From Gammaproteobacteria bacterium (lineage in GTDB: Bacteria; Pseudomonadota; Gammaproteobacteria; Steroidobacterales; Woeseiaceae), in assembly GCA_029861535.1 (NCBI GenBank), contig JAOTZC010000001.1, positions 124,001 through 188,000 on the forward strand: 64,000 bases of DNA, in the 5' to 3' direction. Under the pieces are notes generated by a model. That model worked only from the letters and a program-made list of their open reading frames with translations. It made no database searches and was not told where the DNA came from. The number at the start of each line of letters is the position of its first letter. Position 1 is the stretch's first letter. Shown one piece after another: positions 16,171 through 25,393 of this stretch. Both the position numbers and the translations under genes were made by a program.

Positions 16171-17982
16171 TCAGGCGGCGGTGATCTTTGCGGCTTTCGC
16201 ATCTTCCGCCTCGTCGGCGGCATATGACAGTAGGACCGTCGATTTTTGCATATCCCAAGCGCCCGTCGGGCAGCGTTCGGCACAAAGGCTGCAATGAACG
16301 CAGAGATCTTCGTCTTTGACCATGACACGACCCGTCTGTGGCAGGTCTCCTGACACGTATAGCGCCTGATCGCGGTTTTCAGCCGGCGCCGACAACCGAC
16401 CGCGAAGCTCATCCTCTTCGCCATTTACAGTAATCGTCAAGCAGTTGACAGGACAGATGTCGATGCACGCGTCGCATTCAATACACAGATCGGCCGCGAA
16501 CACCGTCTGTATATCGCAATTCAGGCAACGCTCGACTTCCTGGATTGTCTGTTCCACGGTAAATCCCAGCTCAACCTCGATATCGAGCTTTTTGAATCGT
16601 TCCTTCAGATCAACATGCGGCATCAGTCGGCGAGCGGCCGGATCATAATCGTTCGAATAGCTCCATTCGTGCATGCCCATTTTTTGACTGGACAGGTTTA
16701 TGCCGGCTGGCAACCTGTCATAGATGTCTTCGTCGTGGCAGTATTTATGAATAGAGATTGCGGCTTCGTGGCCGTGCGCAACAGCCCATATGATATTTAA
16801 CGGCCCAAACGCCGAGTCGCCGCCGAAAAATACACCATCGCGCGAACACATCATCGTTTGTTTATTAACGACCGGGCAGTCCCACTCGTTAAACTCGATG
16901 CCGATGTCGCGCTCAATCCATGGGAACGCATTGTCCTGACCGATTGCGAGTATCACGTCGTCGCAAGGAATGATCACTTCGTCCACCGCGGTTCCGCGAT
17001 CAATACCGCCGTTATCGTCGAACTTGTATTCCATGATGTCGAACTTCATTCCGGTAAGCTTGCCATTTTCGAGAACAAACTCTTTCGGTGAATGATTGAC
17101 GACGATTTCGACATCCTCTTCTTCCGCGTCATCGAGCTCCCAATCGGACGCCTTGAAAAAGCCGCGCGGTTTTCGCGCCATAACTTTGACCGTCTTCGCT
17201 CCCAGCCGAAGCGACGTACGGCAACAATCCATCGCGGTGTTGCCGACGCCGATAATCAGGACCTGCTCGCCGATCGTGTCGATATGTTCAAAGGCAACGG
17301 ACTCAAGCCAGTCAATACCAATGTAAATGCGATCGTTGTCGTATCGGCCGGGAATTTCCAGGTTCTTGCCGCGCGGCGCGCCGGTGCCAACGAAGACCGC
17401 ATCGAATTCCTTGCTGTCGAGTAGCTTTTTGAGGCTTTCGATGCGGTGCTCGAACTTCAGGTCCACACCCATATCGACGATGTAACTGATCTCCTCGTCG
17501 AGAACCGCCGGAGGTAGCCGGAATCTGGGAATGTTCGTTCGCATCAGACCGCCCGTCGTATCCAGGGCCTCGAATATCGTGACGTCGTAACCGAGCGGAC
17601 AAAGATCGTTCGCGACGGTGAGTGACGCGCAGCCGGCACCAATCAACGCGACTTTTTTTCCATTCTTTTTGGCGGGCGGCCGTGGCAGACGATGCGTTAT
17701 GTCATCTCGGTGATCTGCGGCCACGCGCTTGAGACGGCAAATAGCGACCGGTTTGTCCTCGACTCTGCTGCGCCGGCATGCGGGCTCACACGGTCGATCG
17801 CATACCCGACCCAGGATTCCCGGAAATACGTTTGATTGACGATTCTCGATGTAAGCGTCACTGAATCGGCCCTGTGCGATCAGGCGAATGTATTCGGGTA
17901 CGTCGGTATGGGCCGGGCAGGCCCACTGGCAGTCGACTACTTTATGAAAGTAATCGGGATTGGAAGTATCTGTGGGATTCAT
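16171..17982 (-). CDS. korC: FAD/iron-sulfur oxidoreductase, GltD-like, with two C-terminal 4Fe-4S clusters (KorC-like)
   Basis: Order of parts in 603 residues: an N-terminal cysteine-rich Fer4_20 domain (CQWACPAHTDVPEYI, RVCDRPCEPACRR), an FAD site (KVALIGAGCASLTVANDL), an NAD(P) site (VLIIGVGNTAMDCCRTSLRLG), FFGGDSAFGPLNIIWAV, then two ferredoxin motifs CIECDACIDICPVNC and CVHCSLCAERCPTGAW. This is the glutamate synthase small-subunit fold. Beside korAB it should take electrons from the 2-oxoacid enzyme and reduce NADP. First gene of the kor operon, with a promoter-like pair at 18036-18063. Related enzymes are known from Azoarcus as KorABC; the symbol rests on that resemblance. Confidence 0.8.
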   Translation of the reverse strand: MNPTDTSNPDYFHKVVDCQWACPAHTDVPEYIRLIAQGRFSDAYIENRQSNVFPGILGRVCDRPCEPACRRSRVEDKPVAICRLKRVAADHRDDITHRLPRPPAKKNGKKVALIGAGCASLTVANDLCPLGYDVTIFEALDTTGGLMRTNIPRFRLPPAVLDEEISYIVDMGVDLKFEHRIESLKKLLDSKEFDAVFVGTGAPRGKNLEIPGRYDNDRIYIGIDWLESVAFEHIDTIGEQVLIIGVGNTAMDCCRTSLRLGAKTVKVMARKPRGFFKASDWELDDAEEEDVEIVVNHSPKEFVLENGKLTGMKFDIMEYKFDDNGGIDRGTAVDEVIIPCDDVILAIGQDNAFPWIERDIGIEFNEWDCPVVNKQTMMCSRDGVFFGGDSAFGPLNIIWAVAHGHEAAISIHKYCHDEDIYDRLPAGINLSSQKMGMHEWSYSNDYDPAARRLMPHVDLKERFKKLDIEVELGFTVEQTIQEVERCLNCDIQTVFAADLCIECDACIDICPVNCLTITVNGEEDELRGRLSAPAENRDQALYVSGDLPQTGRVMVKDEDLCVHCSLCAERCPTGAWDMQKSTVLLSYAADEAEDAKAAKITAA

Positions 17983-18035
17983 TCGGGCGCCGCGAACGCT
18001 GGTTACTTTCGAAGCTCGATTTCCTAATGGGCGCT

Positions 18036-18063
18036 AGCATAACGGGATCGGTCGGAAAGTAAA
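18036..18063 (-). promoter_or_regulatory. Putative promoter of the kor operon
   Basis: On the minus strand TTTACT and TATGCT, each four of six matches, are 16 bases apart and end 54 bases before the ATG of korC. Moderate match. Confidence 0.35.
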
Positions 18064-18092
18064 CAGTTGCTGACATCGCCTCTGCATAGCCC

Positions 18093-19445
18093 TCAAGAGC
18101 GTTTGCGCGCAAAGTCCATTCGTCGACCCGCGATCACTCCAGTCAGGCCTCCATCGCGATACACGATTTGTCCGTTGACGATCGTCGTATCGATCGTAGC
18201 GGAAAACTGATGGCCTTCGAATGGTGACCAGCCACACTTGGCTAATACATTGGACGAACTCACCTGATACGGTCGATCCGGGTCTACGATGACCAGATCG
18301 GCGAACCAGCCTTCGCGAACATAGCCGCGCTCGTTAACGCCAAAAATATCGGCGGGAGCATGGCATGCTTTGTCGACTATCAACTCATGACTAATCTGGC
18401 CATCAGCCGCAAGATCGAACAATGTCAACAACGCGTGCTGCACCAGCGGCAAGCCCGCTGGCGCTTCGAAATACTGACGCGCTTTTTCGTCGCTGGTGTG
18501 CGGTGCATGATCGGTTGCGACGATGTCAATGCGGCCATCATTTAGCGCCTGCACCAAAGCCTCACGATCCTGGCGCGATTTGATAGCCGGGTTGCACTTG
18601 ATCAGCGAACCAAGGTCGGCATACCGAGAATCATCAAACCACAGATGATGCACACAGACCTCGGCCGTGACGCGTTTGTCTAATCGATGCGCGTCGGAAA
18701 ACAATCCCATCTCGATCGCCGTTGTCAGGTGTAACACGTGCAACAACGCCTTATGACGTGTCGCCAAGTCGAGCGCGAATGTCGACGACTTGATACAGGC
18801 CTCGGCCGAACGGATATTTGGGTGCTCCTCGAACGGCACGTCCTCGCCGAAACGTTCGCGCGCCCGCGCTTCATTTGCCCAGATAGTCGGCGAGTCTTCA
18901 CAGTGGGTAACAACAATAATCGGCGCGTGTTCGAAAATCTTCTCGAGCGACTCTTTGTCGTCAACGAGCATGTCACCCGTTGACGCACCCATGAACACCT
19001 TGATTCCACAGGCATCGCCAATAGCGAGCGCTTTTATTTGCTCCACATTGCTATTAGTGGCTCCCAGATAAAAACCGTAATTCGCTGTACAGCGACCGTG
19101 GGCACGTTCGTATTTATTGGCCAGGTTTTCGCCGGTCACAGTCAGCGGTTTGACATTCGGCATGTCCATGAAGCTCGTGATCCCGCCGGCCACGGCGGCC
19201 GCGGATTCTGTCGCGAGATCGCCCTTGTGAGTCATGCCGGGCTCACGAAAATGTACCTGATCATCGATCATTCCCGGCAGCAGATACTTGCTAGTCGCGT
19301 CTATGACCTTTGTGCCAGCACCGGCTGTAATGGCGGCGCCAATTTTTTCGATGCGCGCCCCACGGATCAGGACATCGGCATCGATAATGTTACCTTCATT
19401 GATCAAACGCGCATTCGTAATCAGTAATTTGTCATTGTTGCTCAT
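18093..19445 (-). CDS. pyrC: Dihydroorotase (multifunctional-type, allantoinase-like family)
   Basis: The 450-residue amidohydrolase has the metal motif DDQVHFREPGMTHKGDL (His-x-Arg), a later VVTHCEDS, LLHVLHLTTA and the conserved DIVATDHAPH containing the catalytic aspartate. It cyclises carbamoyl-aspartate to dihydroorotate in pyrimidine synthesis. I start at the ATG at 19445 (MSNNDKLLITNARLINEG), where family members begin; the ORF's extra 36 residues upstream look non-coding. A CATAAT -10 box lies at 19476-19481. It precedes the kor operon by about 110 bases but has its own function. Confidence 0.87.
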   Translation of the reverse strand: MSNNDKLLITNARLINEGNIIDADVLIRGARIEKIGAAITAGAGTKVIDATSKYLLPGMIDDQVHFREPGMTHKGDLATESAAAVAGGITSFMDMPNVKPLTVTGENLANKYERAHGRCTANYGFYLGATNSNVEQIKALAIGDACGIKVFMGASTGDMLVDDKESLEKIFEHAPIIVVTHCEDSPTIWANEARARERFGEDVPFEEHPNIRSAEACIKSSTFALDLATRHKALLHVLHLTTAIEMGLFSDAHRLDKRVTAEVCVHHLWFDDSRYADLGSLIKCNPAIKSRQDREALVQALNDGRIDIVATDHAPHTSDEKARQYFEAPAGLPLVQHALLTLFDLAADGQISHELIVDKACHAPADIFGVNERGYVREGWFADLVIVDPDRPYQVSSSNVLAKCGWSPFEGHQFSATIDTTIVNGQIVYRDGGLTGVIAGRRMDFARKRS

Positions 19446-19475
19446 GCATTCGTGCCGCAGCGGGGTTGAGCCTAC

Positions 19476-19481
19476 ATTATG
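19476..19481 (-). promoter_or_regulatory. Putative -10 box of pyrC
   Basis: CATAAT on the minus strand (five of six), 31 bases before the ATG at 19445. The -35 element is weak. Confidence 0.3.
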
Positions 19482-19640
19482 AAAGTGTCTGTCCGTAATT
19501 GCCACGGCGGCCTCAAACACCACGGACGACCTTGCAGCCCACCGGCCACTCAATAAGTGCTACAAGTCGAGACACCTCACAAACTTTTGCGGGCGCGCGT
19601 TGGGTGTGCGATAACCCATCCTTCAACAGAGCATCGCAAA

Positions 19641-21158
19641 TTGAATACTCAGGATTACATTACTCGCATCGATTCTGCCCGCGTTTACGACGTCGCCGAC
19701 AGGACGCCGCTTGAACGTGCAAATAATCTCTCCCAGCGCATGGAAAACACGATTCTGATGAAGCGTGAGGACCTGCAGCCGATCCATTCCTTCAAATTGA
19801 GAGGCGCGTACAACAAGATTGCCGGGCTCTCCGATGACGTCGTGTCCAAAGGCGTCATTTGCAGCTCTGCCGGCAATCATGCGCAAGGCGTCGCCTTGGC
19901 GGCCAAGCGTCGCAATGTGCGCGCGGTGGTCGTCATGCCCGTCACGACCCCAAACATAAAAGTCGACGCAGTCCGGGTGCTCGGCGGCGAGGTGATATTG
20001 CACGGCGACAATTATGACGATGCCTACGCACATGCCCGTGAGCTCGAGATCAGCGATAAGCTGGTTTTTATTCACCCATTCGACGATCCGGACGTCATAG
20101 CCGGACAGGGAACGATTGGCGCCGAGATCCTACAGCAAGCCGAGGCCACGATTGACGCAATATTTGTTCCAATCGGTGGCGGTGGCCTAATTGCAGGCAT
20201 CGCGGTATACGTCAAAACGAAGAATCCGGACATTCGCGTCATTGGTGTCGAACCGGCCGACTCGGCAGCAATGCGGGATTCGCTCAACGCCGGCGCGCCG
20301 ATAACACTCGAGCATGTAGGCATCTTTGCTGACGGTGTCGCCGTACGTCGCGTTGGCGACCTAAGCTTTCAACTGTGCGCGCAGTTCGTGGATGAAATCC
20401 TTACGGTCGATACTGACCAAGTGTGTGCTGCGATCCGGGATATATTTGAGGACACACGATCAATCGTCGAACCTGCGGGCGGGCTCGCGGTTGCCGGTGC
20501 GAAGAAATACGTCGCCGACAACAACATTTCTGGCAAGACTTTGGTCACAATCAACTGTGGCGCCAACGTCAACTTCGATCGCCTACGGCATATTGCCGAG
20601 CGCGCGGCCGTCGGTGAGCAGCAGGAGATGTTATTGGCAGCGGAAATTCCGGAAGAACCTGGCAGCTTTCGCCGGTTCTGTGAAACGATCGGTCGTCGCG
20701 GTATTACTGAATTCAACTACCGCTACAGCGACAATCAGAACGCGCATGTCTTTGCCGGCGTGCAACTTTCGCGCGGAATGCAGGAACGCCTCGAACTGTT
20801 GCAGAAACTGAGCGATGCCGGCTATCCGGTCATCGATTTGAGTGACAATGAGATGGCCAAACTGCACGTCCGCCATATGGTCGGTGGTCGGTCGCCGCAC
20901 ATTGCCAACGAACGGCTGTTTCGTTTTGAATTCCCGGAGCGGCCCGGCGCCCTGCTCGAATTTCTTGATGCGATAGGCACGAACTGGAATATCAGCCTGT
21001 TTCATTATCGCAATCATGGCTCGGACTACGGTCGAATTCTGGCAGGAATTGACGTCGCGATGAACGAGACCGACGAACTCGAAAAACATTTAACCAAACT
21101 CGGCTACACATATTGGGAAGAAAGTAACAATCCTGCGTACGCGATGTTCCTTGCCTGA
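19641..21158 (+). CDS. ilvA: Biosynthetic threonine ammonia-lyase
   Basis: The PLP lysine lies in QPIHSFKLRGAYNK, and SSAGNHAQGVALAAKR and PIGGGGLIAGIA complete the fold type II signature. Two C-terminal regulatory ACT-like domains follow (EIPEEPGSFRRFCETIG and EFPERPGALLEFLDAIG), where isoleucine inhibits the E. coli enzyme. It makes 2-oxobutanoate from threonine, the first step of isoleucine synthesis. The TTG at 19641 fits the family start (NTQDYITRIDSARVYDVA); the ORF track start adds 28 residues that do not look coding. About 505 residues, a normal length. No leader peptide or T-box is visible upstream. Confidence 0.9.
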   Translation: MNTQDYITRIDSARVYDVADRTPLERANNLSQRMENTILMKREDLQPIHSFKLRGAYNKIAGLSDDVVSKGVICSSAGNHAQGVALAAKRRNVRAVVVMPVTTPNIKVDAVRVLGGEVILHGDNYDDAYAHARELEISDKLVFIHPFDDPDVIAGQGTIGAEILQQAEATIDAIFVPIGGGGLIAGIAVYVKTKNPDIRVIGVEPADSAAMRDSLNAGAPITLEHVGIFADGVAVRRVGDLSFQLCAQFVDEILTVDTDQVCAAIRDIFEDTRSIVEPAGGLAVAGAKKYVADNNISGKTLVTINCGANVNFDRLRHIAERAAVGEQQEMLLAAEIPEEPGSFRRFCETIGRRGITEFNYRYSDNQNAHVFAGVQLSRGMQERLELLQKLSDAGYPVIDLSDNEMAKLHVRHMVGGRSPHIANERLFRFEFPERPGALLEFLDAIGTNWNISLFHYRNHGSDYGRILAGIDVAMNETDELEKHLTKLGYTYWEESNNPAYAMFLA

Positions 21159-21176
21159 CGCCGATCACTCCATCGA

Positions 21177-21932
21177 TCAGTCCCGGTACGATTTGTCGAC
21201 GCGATCCAGTTTTCGTAACAGTCCGGGCCAGACAAGTTGACCGCCGAGACCGCGAGTAACCTGTTCGGCCTGCGCCTGAATCCCATCGACAATTGGCTGT
21301 GGCACTTTAATCAGGTCAGCGGTGGTCGATTGCGCCAGCAGCTGTATTTGACAGGCCGTTTCGAAGACGTACATCAACAAAAATGCGTCGGCGATTGATG
21401 GTCCGGTGGTCAGTAGGCCGTGATTACGAAGCATCAGGCAATTCTTGTCGCCGAGATCATTAACCAGCCGTGGTTTCTCGTCGTCATTGAGTGCGACACC
21501 TTCATAGTCGTGGTACGCCAGCGTCGAGTAAGCAAATAGTGACGTCTGCGAAATAGGCTGGAGGCCTTCGGCCTGCGCCGAAACCGCTACTCCGGCCTTG
21601 GAATGGGTGTGCAGTACACAGACAATATCAGGGCGCGCCTGATGCACCGCACTATGGATCACGAAACCGGCCGGATTAATGGCGTTCGGCGACTCGAGAA
21701 CCTTTTCGCCATGCAGGTCGACCTTGACCAGACTACTCGCCGTCATTTCCTCGAATAGCATGCCGTAGGCATTAATCAGAAAGTGTTCGTCGGGCCCGGG
21801 CACCCGCGCCGAGACATGTGTGAACACCAGATCATCCCAGCCATGCATCGCAATGATGCGGTAGCAGGCCGCGAGGTCGACGCGTAGCTGCCATTCCTCC
21901 TCCGATACCCGATCGCGAATGCTTGAGGTCAT
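21177..21932 (-). CDS. Class II aldolase/adducin-family protein
   Basis: Zinc-binding histidines appear in DIVCVLHTHSKAGVAVSA and in LMLRNHGLLTTGPSIADAF, with an N-terminal helix WQLRVDLAACYRIIAMHGWDDL typical of the family. The start at 21932 follows GGAG nine bases upstream; the TTG five codons earlier lies over that site. The family includes sugar-phosphate aldolases and a sizeable group of uncharacterised homologues in proteobacteria, to which this 251-residue protein probably belongs. It converges on ilvA and does not share an operon. Confidence 0.85.
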   Translation of the reverse strand: MTSSIRDRVSEEEWQLRVDLAACYRIIAMHGWDDLVFTHVSARVPGPDEHFLINAYGMLFEEMTASSLVKVDLHGEKVLESPNAINPAGFVIHSAVHQARPDIVCVLHTHSKAGVAVSAQAEGLQPISQTSLFAYSTLAYHDYEGVALNDDEKPRLVNDLGDKNCLMLRNHGLLTTGPSIADAFLLMYVFETACQIQLLAQSTTADLIKVPQPIVDGIQAQAEQVTRGLGGQLVWPGLLRKLDRVDKSYRD

Positions 21933-22139
21933 AAGGATTTGCTCCAATCGCGCAGCTTATAACGCATCAGCATAACCATCCGCCATCTCGGTTGCATTTG
22001 TAACTCAATGACCACGGCTTTTGCGCCCTTATTCCAATACGGTAGCAACCATTCGCCAACGTCATGCATCAAACTAACAAGATAGAGAGGTGGGCGTGAC
22101 AAACTGAAAATCCCTTATGCTGTTTGTTTCGTACCGATT

Positions 22140-22168
22140 GGCGGTGGCCTCGGCCACCGCCTTTTTTT
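22140..22168 (+). terminator. Strong plus-strand terminator with no plus-strand gene in front of it
   Basis: GGCGGTGGCC and GGCCACCGCC form a perfect 10-pair stem with a two-base loop, followed by seven T. Both neighbouring genes run on the minus strand, and the T-run faces plus. The helicase stop codon lies at 22171 just beyond. It probably ends an unannotated transcript started between about 21950 and 22120, possibly a small RNA. Confidence 0.85.
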
Positions 22169-22170
22169 CA

Positions 22171-24318
22171 CTACCACATTTCTCGCATTCGCGACGCAAC
22201 GTCGATCTTGGTGGCCGACCGGGAACGCAGCGCGCTGCTGTTTACGTCGCGTCGCCCCTCAAAGCAGGTCTCCATCGTTTCAAGTAAGCGCTCGGTAACA
22301 AAGCGACTGCGCGCACCGTAAACGTGCTTGTCGCCATCTCGGCGCTGTTGTGTAACATGAAACCGCAGCGGTGCAATTAGAGCCAATGTCTGTTTCGCGC
22401 GCGTCATAGCAACATACATCAGCCGCCGCTCTTCTTCTATTAGCTCCGGCTTGCCCGTCGAAAACTCCGACGGAAAGCTACCGTCAGAGACGTTTAACAG
22501 GAATACTGCATCCCATTCCTGGCCCTTGGCCGAATGCACCGTCGACAGAATCAAATAATCTTCGTCGAGCAACGGATCGCCGCACTGGTCGCCGGCCGCT
22601 GACGGCGGATCCAGCGTAAGCTCGGTTAGAAACCGTTCACGCGTCGAGTACCGTCCAGATATCTGTTCAAGTTGCTCGAGATCCGCTTCGCGGGTTTCGA
22701 TGCTGTCATAAAGCCGTTCCAGATGCGGCTGATACCAATGTCGGGTTTGCGTCAGTTGCGCCTGCCAGCCCTGCTCGTCGAGCTCCGCCGATGATAGCGA
22801 TAACATCAGATCACAAAAGGCCGGCCAGTCATCGGCAGTCGACGACGGCGGTTGAAACCCTCGTAATGAACCAAAATGATAGTCACCGCCGCGCAGTGCG
22901 TCGAAACACTTCGCGGCGTTAGCCGGCCCCATGCCGGGCAGCAACTTCAACACCCGGAATGCCGCCACTTCGTTTTTCGGGTTCTCCGCCCACTTCAAAA
23001 CAGACAAGATGTCTTTGACGTGGGCGGCCTCCAGAAACTTTAGTCCACCATACTTAACGTACGGAATATTTCTTCGCACCAGCTCGAGCTCAAGTCGATC
23101 GCTGCAATGCGCGCCGCGAAACAATACCGCCTGGTCCATAAGCTGCATCCCGGTTTCACGATTCGCGAGCACCGCCTCTACAACATATTCAGCCTCCGCA
23201 TCGCCGTCCTCGACGGTTATGTACTGTGGCTTGCCACCCGCATGTTGTTTGGAGAACAGATTTTTTCGGTATTGCCGTTCGCTTTCGGCAATCAGACAGT
23301 TTGCGCTGTCGAGGATTGGCTGGGTCGAGCGGTAGTTCTGTTCGAGCATAATCACCTGCGCCGATGGCATGTATTGATCCGGAAAGTTGAGAATATTTTC
23401 GACCTCTGCCGCCCGAAACGAATAAATTGACTGTGCATCGTCACCAACAACGGTCACACCACGGCCATCTGGCTTCAATGCGTTGAGAATTTCCGCCTGA
23501 ACACGATTCGTATCCTGATACTCGTCGATGAGCACGTGATCGAAACAGCCGCCGATCACACTCGCGAACTCAGGTTCAGCAACGAGATGGCGCCAATAAA
23601 GCAGCAAGTCGTCGTAATCCAAGGCCTGAGTCTGTTGTTTCTTGAGCACATACTTTTTGTACAGGTCTCGAAGTTCTTGCTCCCAGTCCGAACACCACGG
23701 ATAGGTAACGTCAATTGTCTCGGCGAGCGGGGTTTGCGCATTGACGGTGCGCGAATAGATCGCCAGGCAAGTGTCTTTCTTTGGAAAACGCCGCGCCTTT
23801 CTTGATAGCCCCAGTTCGTGTCGAACGACGTCCATCAGGTCTGCCGAATCGCCGCGATCGAGCACCGAAAAACCCGGATCGAGACCCAGATTATGGGCGA
23901 AGCGCCGTAACAGCCGGTTCGCGATCGAGTGAAACGTACCCGACCAGGGCAACCGACACGACGACGGCGACGCGCCAGCCTGAGTTTTCAATGCACGGCG
24001 CACAATGGACTCGACGCGGCGCGTCATTTCTTCCGCGGCACGCCGCGTAAACGTCAGCAACAAGATACGTTCGGGGTCAACGCCCTCGACAATCAGATGC
24101 GCAACTCGGTGCGCCAGCGTCATGGTTTTGCCGGTGCCCGCACCGGCGATGACGAGCAGCGGGCCGGCCCCAAAATGGCGCTTTCCATCGCGCGCACCAA
24201 AGCTCGCCGCCTGCCGTTGCGCCGGGTTCAGCATCTCCAGGTAGCCGCAGCGACCCGGATTGGCGCGGTCGTCTATTTTGTGTCCTAGTTTGGCGGCTGC
24301 CACAGGCTTGCCCATCAC
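22171..24318 (-). CDS. UvrD/Rep-type ATP-dependent DNA helicase, probably SOS-controlled
   Basis: All SF1A helicase motifs are visible in 715 residues: Walker A AGAGTGKTMTLAHRVA, LLTFTRRAAEEMTRRV, motif II IDEYQDTN, motif III VVGDDAQSIYSFRAAE, LEQNYRSTQ, STVHSAKGQEWDAVFLLNVS and LMYVAMTRAKQTLAL. It should unwind DNA 3' to 5' during repair. A LexA box sits 11 bases before the start. The first codons MMGKPVAA are GTG-ATG; a later ATG at 24234 (MLNPAQRQA) is an alternative start nearer the family consensus. This subgroup differs from E. coli UvrD in the C-terminal region, so I give no symbol. Confidence 0.88.
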   Translation of the reverse strand: MMGKPVAAAKLGHKIDDRANPGRCGYLEMLNPAQRQAASFGARDGKRHFGAGPLLVIAGAGTGKTMTLAHRVAHLIVEGVDPERILLLTFTRRAAEEMTRRVESIVRRALKTQAGASPSSCRLPWSGTFHSIANRLLRRFAHNLGLDPGFSVLDRGDSADLMDVVRHELGLSRKARRFPKKDTCLAIYSRTVNAQTPLAETIDVTYPWCSDWEQELRDLYKKYVLKKQQTQALDYDDLLLYWRHLVAEPEFASVIGGCFDHVLIDEYQDTNRVQAEILNALKPDGRGVTVVGDDAQSIYSFRAAEVENILNFPDQYMPSAQVIMLEQNYRSTQPILDSANCLIAESERQYRKNLFSKQHAGGKPQYITVEDGDAEAEYVVEAVLANRETGMQLMDQAVLFRGAHCSDRLELELVRRNIPYVKYGGLKFLEAAHVKDILSVLKWAENPKNEVAAFRVLKLLPGMGPANAAKCFDALRGGDYHFGSLRGFQPPSSTADDWPAFCDLMLSLSSAELDEQGWQAQLTQTRHWYQPHLERLYDSIETREADLEQLEQISGRYSTRERFLTELTLDPPSAAGDQCGDPLLDEDYLILSTVHSAKGQEWDAVFLLNVSDGSFPSEFSTGKPELIEEERRLMYVAMTRAKQTLALIAPLRFHVTQQRRDGDKHVYGARSRFVTERLLETMETCFEGRRDVNSSALRSRSATKIDVASRMREMW

Positions 24319-24328
24319 TCCAAAAGAT

Positions 24329-24344
24329 CTGTATTTTTATACAG
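24329..24344 (-). promoter_or_regulatory. LexA (SOS) operator of the helicase gene
   Basis: CTGT-ATTTTTAT-ACAG fits the gammaproteobacterial LexA consensus CTGT-N8-ACAG exactly; on the minus strand it reads TACTGTATAAAAATACAG, close to the E. coli ideal. It lies 11 bases upstream of the helicase start at 24318. It should repress the helicase until DNA damage. Confidence 0.85.
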
Positions 24345-24449
24345 TACTGGATGGATTTACAAGGGTATCGCTAAGAACGACGTGTTCGAGCTGCCCGCGC
24401 CGCCGGGGGGGCCGGACAGGACTCGGACGCAGACGCTGGCAGCCCTAGG

Positions 24450-25334
24450 TCAGGCCAGAAACGACTCGATGGCGGACGCCAGCGCGCGTGGCGCCTCGAA
24501 ATGCATCATATGGCCGGAATCTTCGATGACTACCGTCGATGCCTGTGGGAATGGCAGGTCCAAACTGCCGGTGTTGAGGCGCGAATCCGCGGCATTCGCG
24601 AATTCGCTGTCGCTGCCGGCGACCAGCAACACCGGCGCTTTGACGTTACGCCAGCAGGCTTCACTCTCGGCACGTCGATACAACACCGCATTTGGCAACT
24701 TATGCCTTGGATTTGCCCGTAGAACGACTTGCCCATCACTCTCAGCAGCCCAACAACGCGCGACGAATTCGGCACGCGGGCGGCCAATGCGAGGACTGCG
24801 TTTCATGATCCGCTCCGCAAGCGAACTAAAGTCCGGATAGCTGGAAAACGCCGGCTCGGACCGACCCGCCTTGATCCAGCGACGGTATCTGGCCGGCGCT
24901 TCGCCGGGGTCGGTGTCGTTTAGACCGAATCCCTCGACGTTGACGAACGCACTCACTCTAGCCGGCATTGCGCCAGCAAAAAGCCCACCAACATTGGCGC
25001 CCATGCTGTGACCAATCAAACGGGCCGGCTCGTTTGGACTGTAAATATCGATCAGTCGGTCGAGATCTGCGAGGTAATCGGGAAACCAAAACGCCGCAAC
25101 GTCGGCTGCTGACCCGCCAAAGCCGCGAAAATCGGGTGCGACGATAAACCAATCTTCGCTGAATTGGTCGACGACAAACTGAAAGGTCGCGCTGGCGTCA
25201 CCCCAGCCATGCAACCAGAATAGCAACGGCTGTTTCGGGTCTCCCCATTCGCTAACTTCGTAGTCGACGCGACGAATCCAATGCCGTGAAGTGCGTCGCG
25301 GAACTCGTTCTTTGTAGATGTCGGGATTGCTCAT
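24450..25334 (-). CDS. Alpha/beta hydrolase
   Basis: The nucleophile elbow GHSMGANVGG, the oxyanion segment LLFWLHGWGDASATFQF, the acid region DSEFANAADS and the histidine in DSGHMMHFEAPRAL mark an alpha/beta hydrolase of 294 residues. The ATG at 25334 (MSNPDIYKERV) fits the family better than the ORF's longer upstream start. Substrate unknown; it may be an ester or haloalkane-type hydrolase. It diverges from the SLC13 permease, 59 bases away. The roughly 100 bases between its stop and the LexA box hold nothing recognisable. Confidence 0.85.
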   Translation of the reverse strand: MSNPDIYKERVPRRTSRHWIRRVDYEVSEWGDPKQPLLFWLHGWGDASATFQFVVDQFSEDWFIVAPDFRGFGGSAADVAAFWFPDYLADLDRLIDIYSPNEPARLIGHSMGANVGGLFAGAMPARVSAFVNVEGFGLNDTDPGEAPARYRRWIKAGRSEPAFSSYPDFSSLAERIMKRSPRIGRPRAEFVARCWAAESDGQVVLRANPRHKLPNAVLYRRAESEACWRNVKAPVLLVAGSDSEFANAADSRLNTGSLDLPFPQASTVVIEDSGHMMHFEAPRALASAIESFLA

Positions 25335-25393
25335 GTCGTGTATAAACTTAAGTCTAAGCAGTTTGGCGCAAACAATCACAACCGCCCGCCCGA

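Noticed and set aside
19557-19640. Extended ilvA N terminus
   Set aside because: Non-conserved; family members begin at the NTQDYI region.
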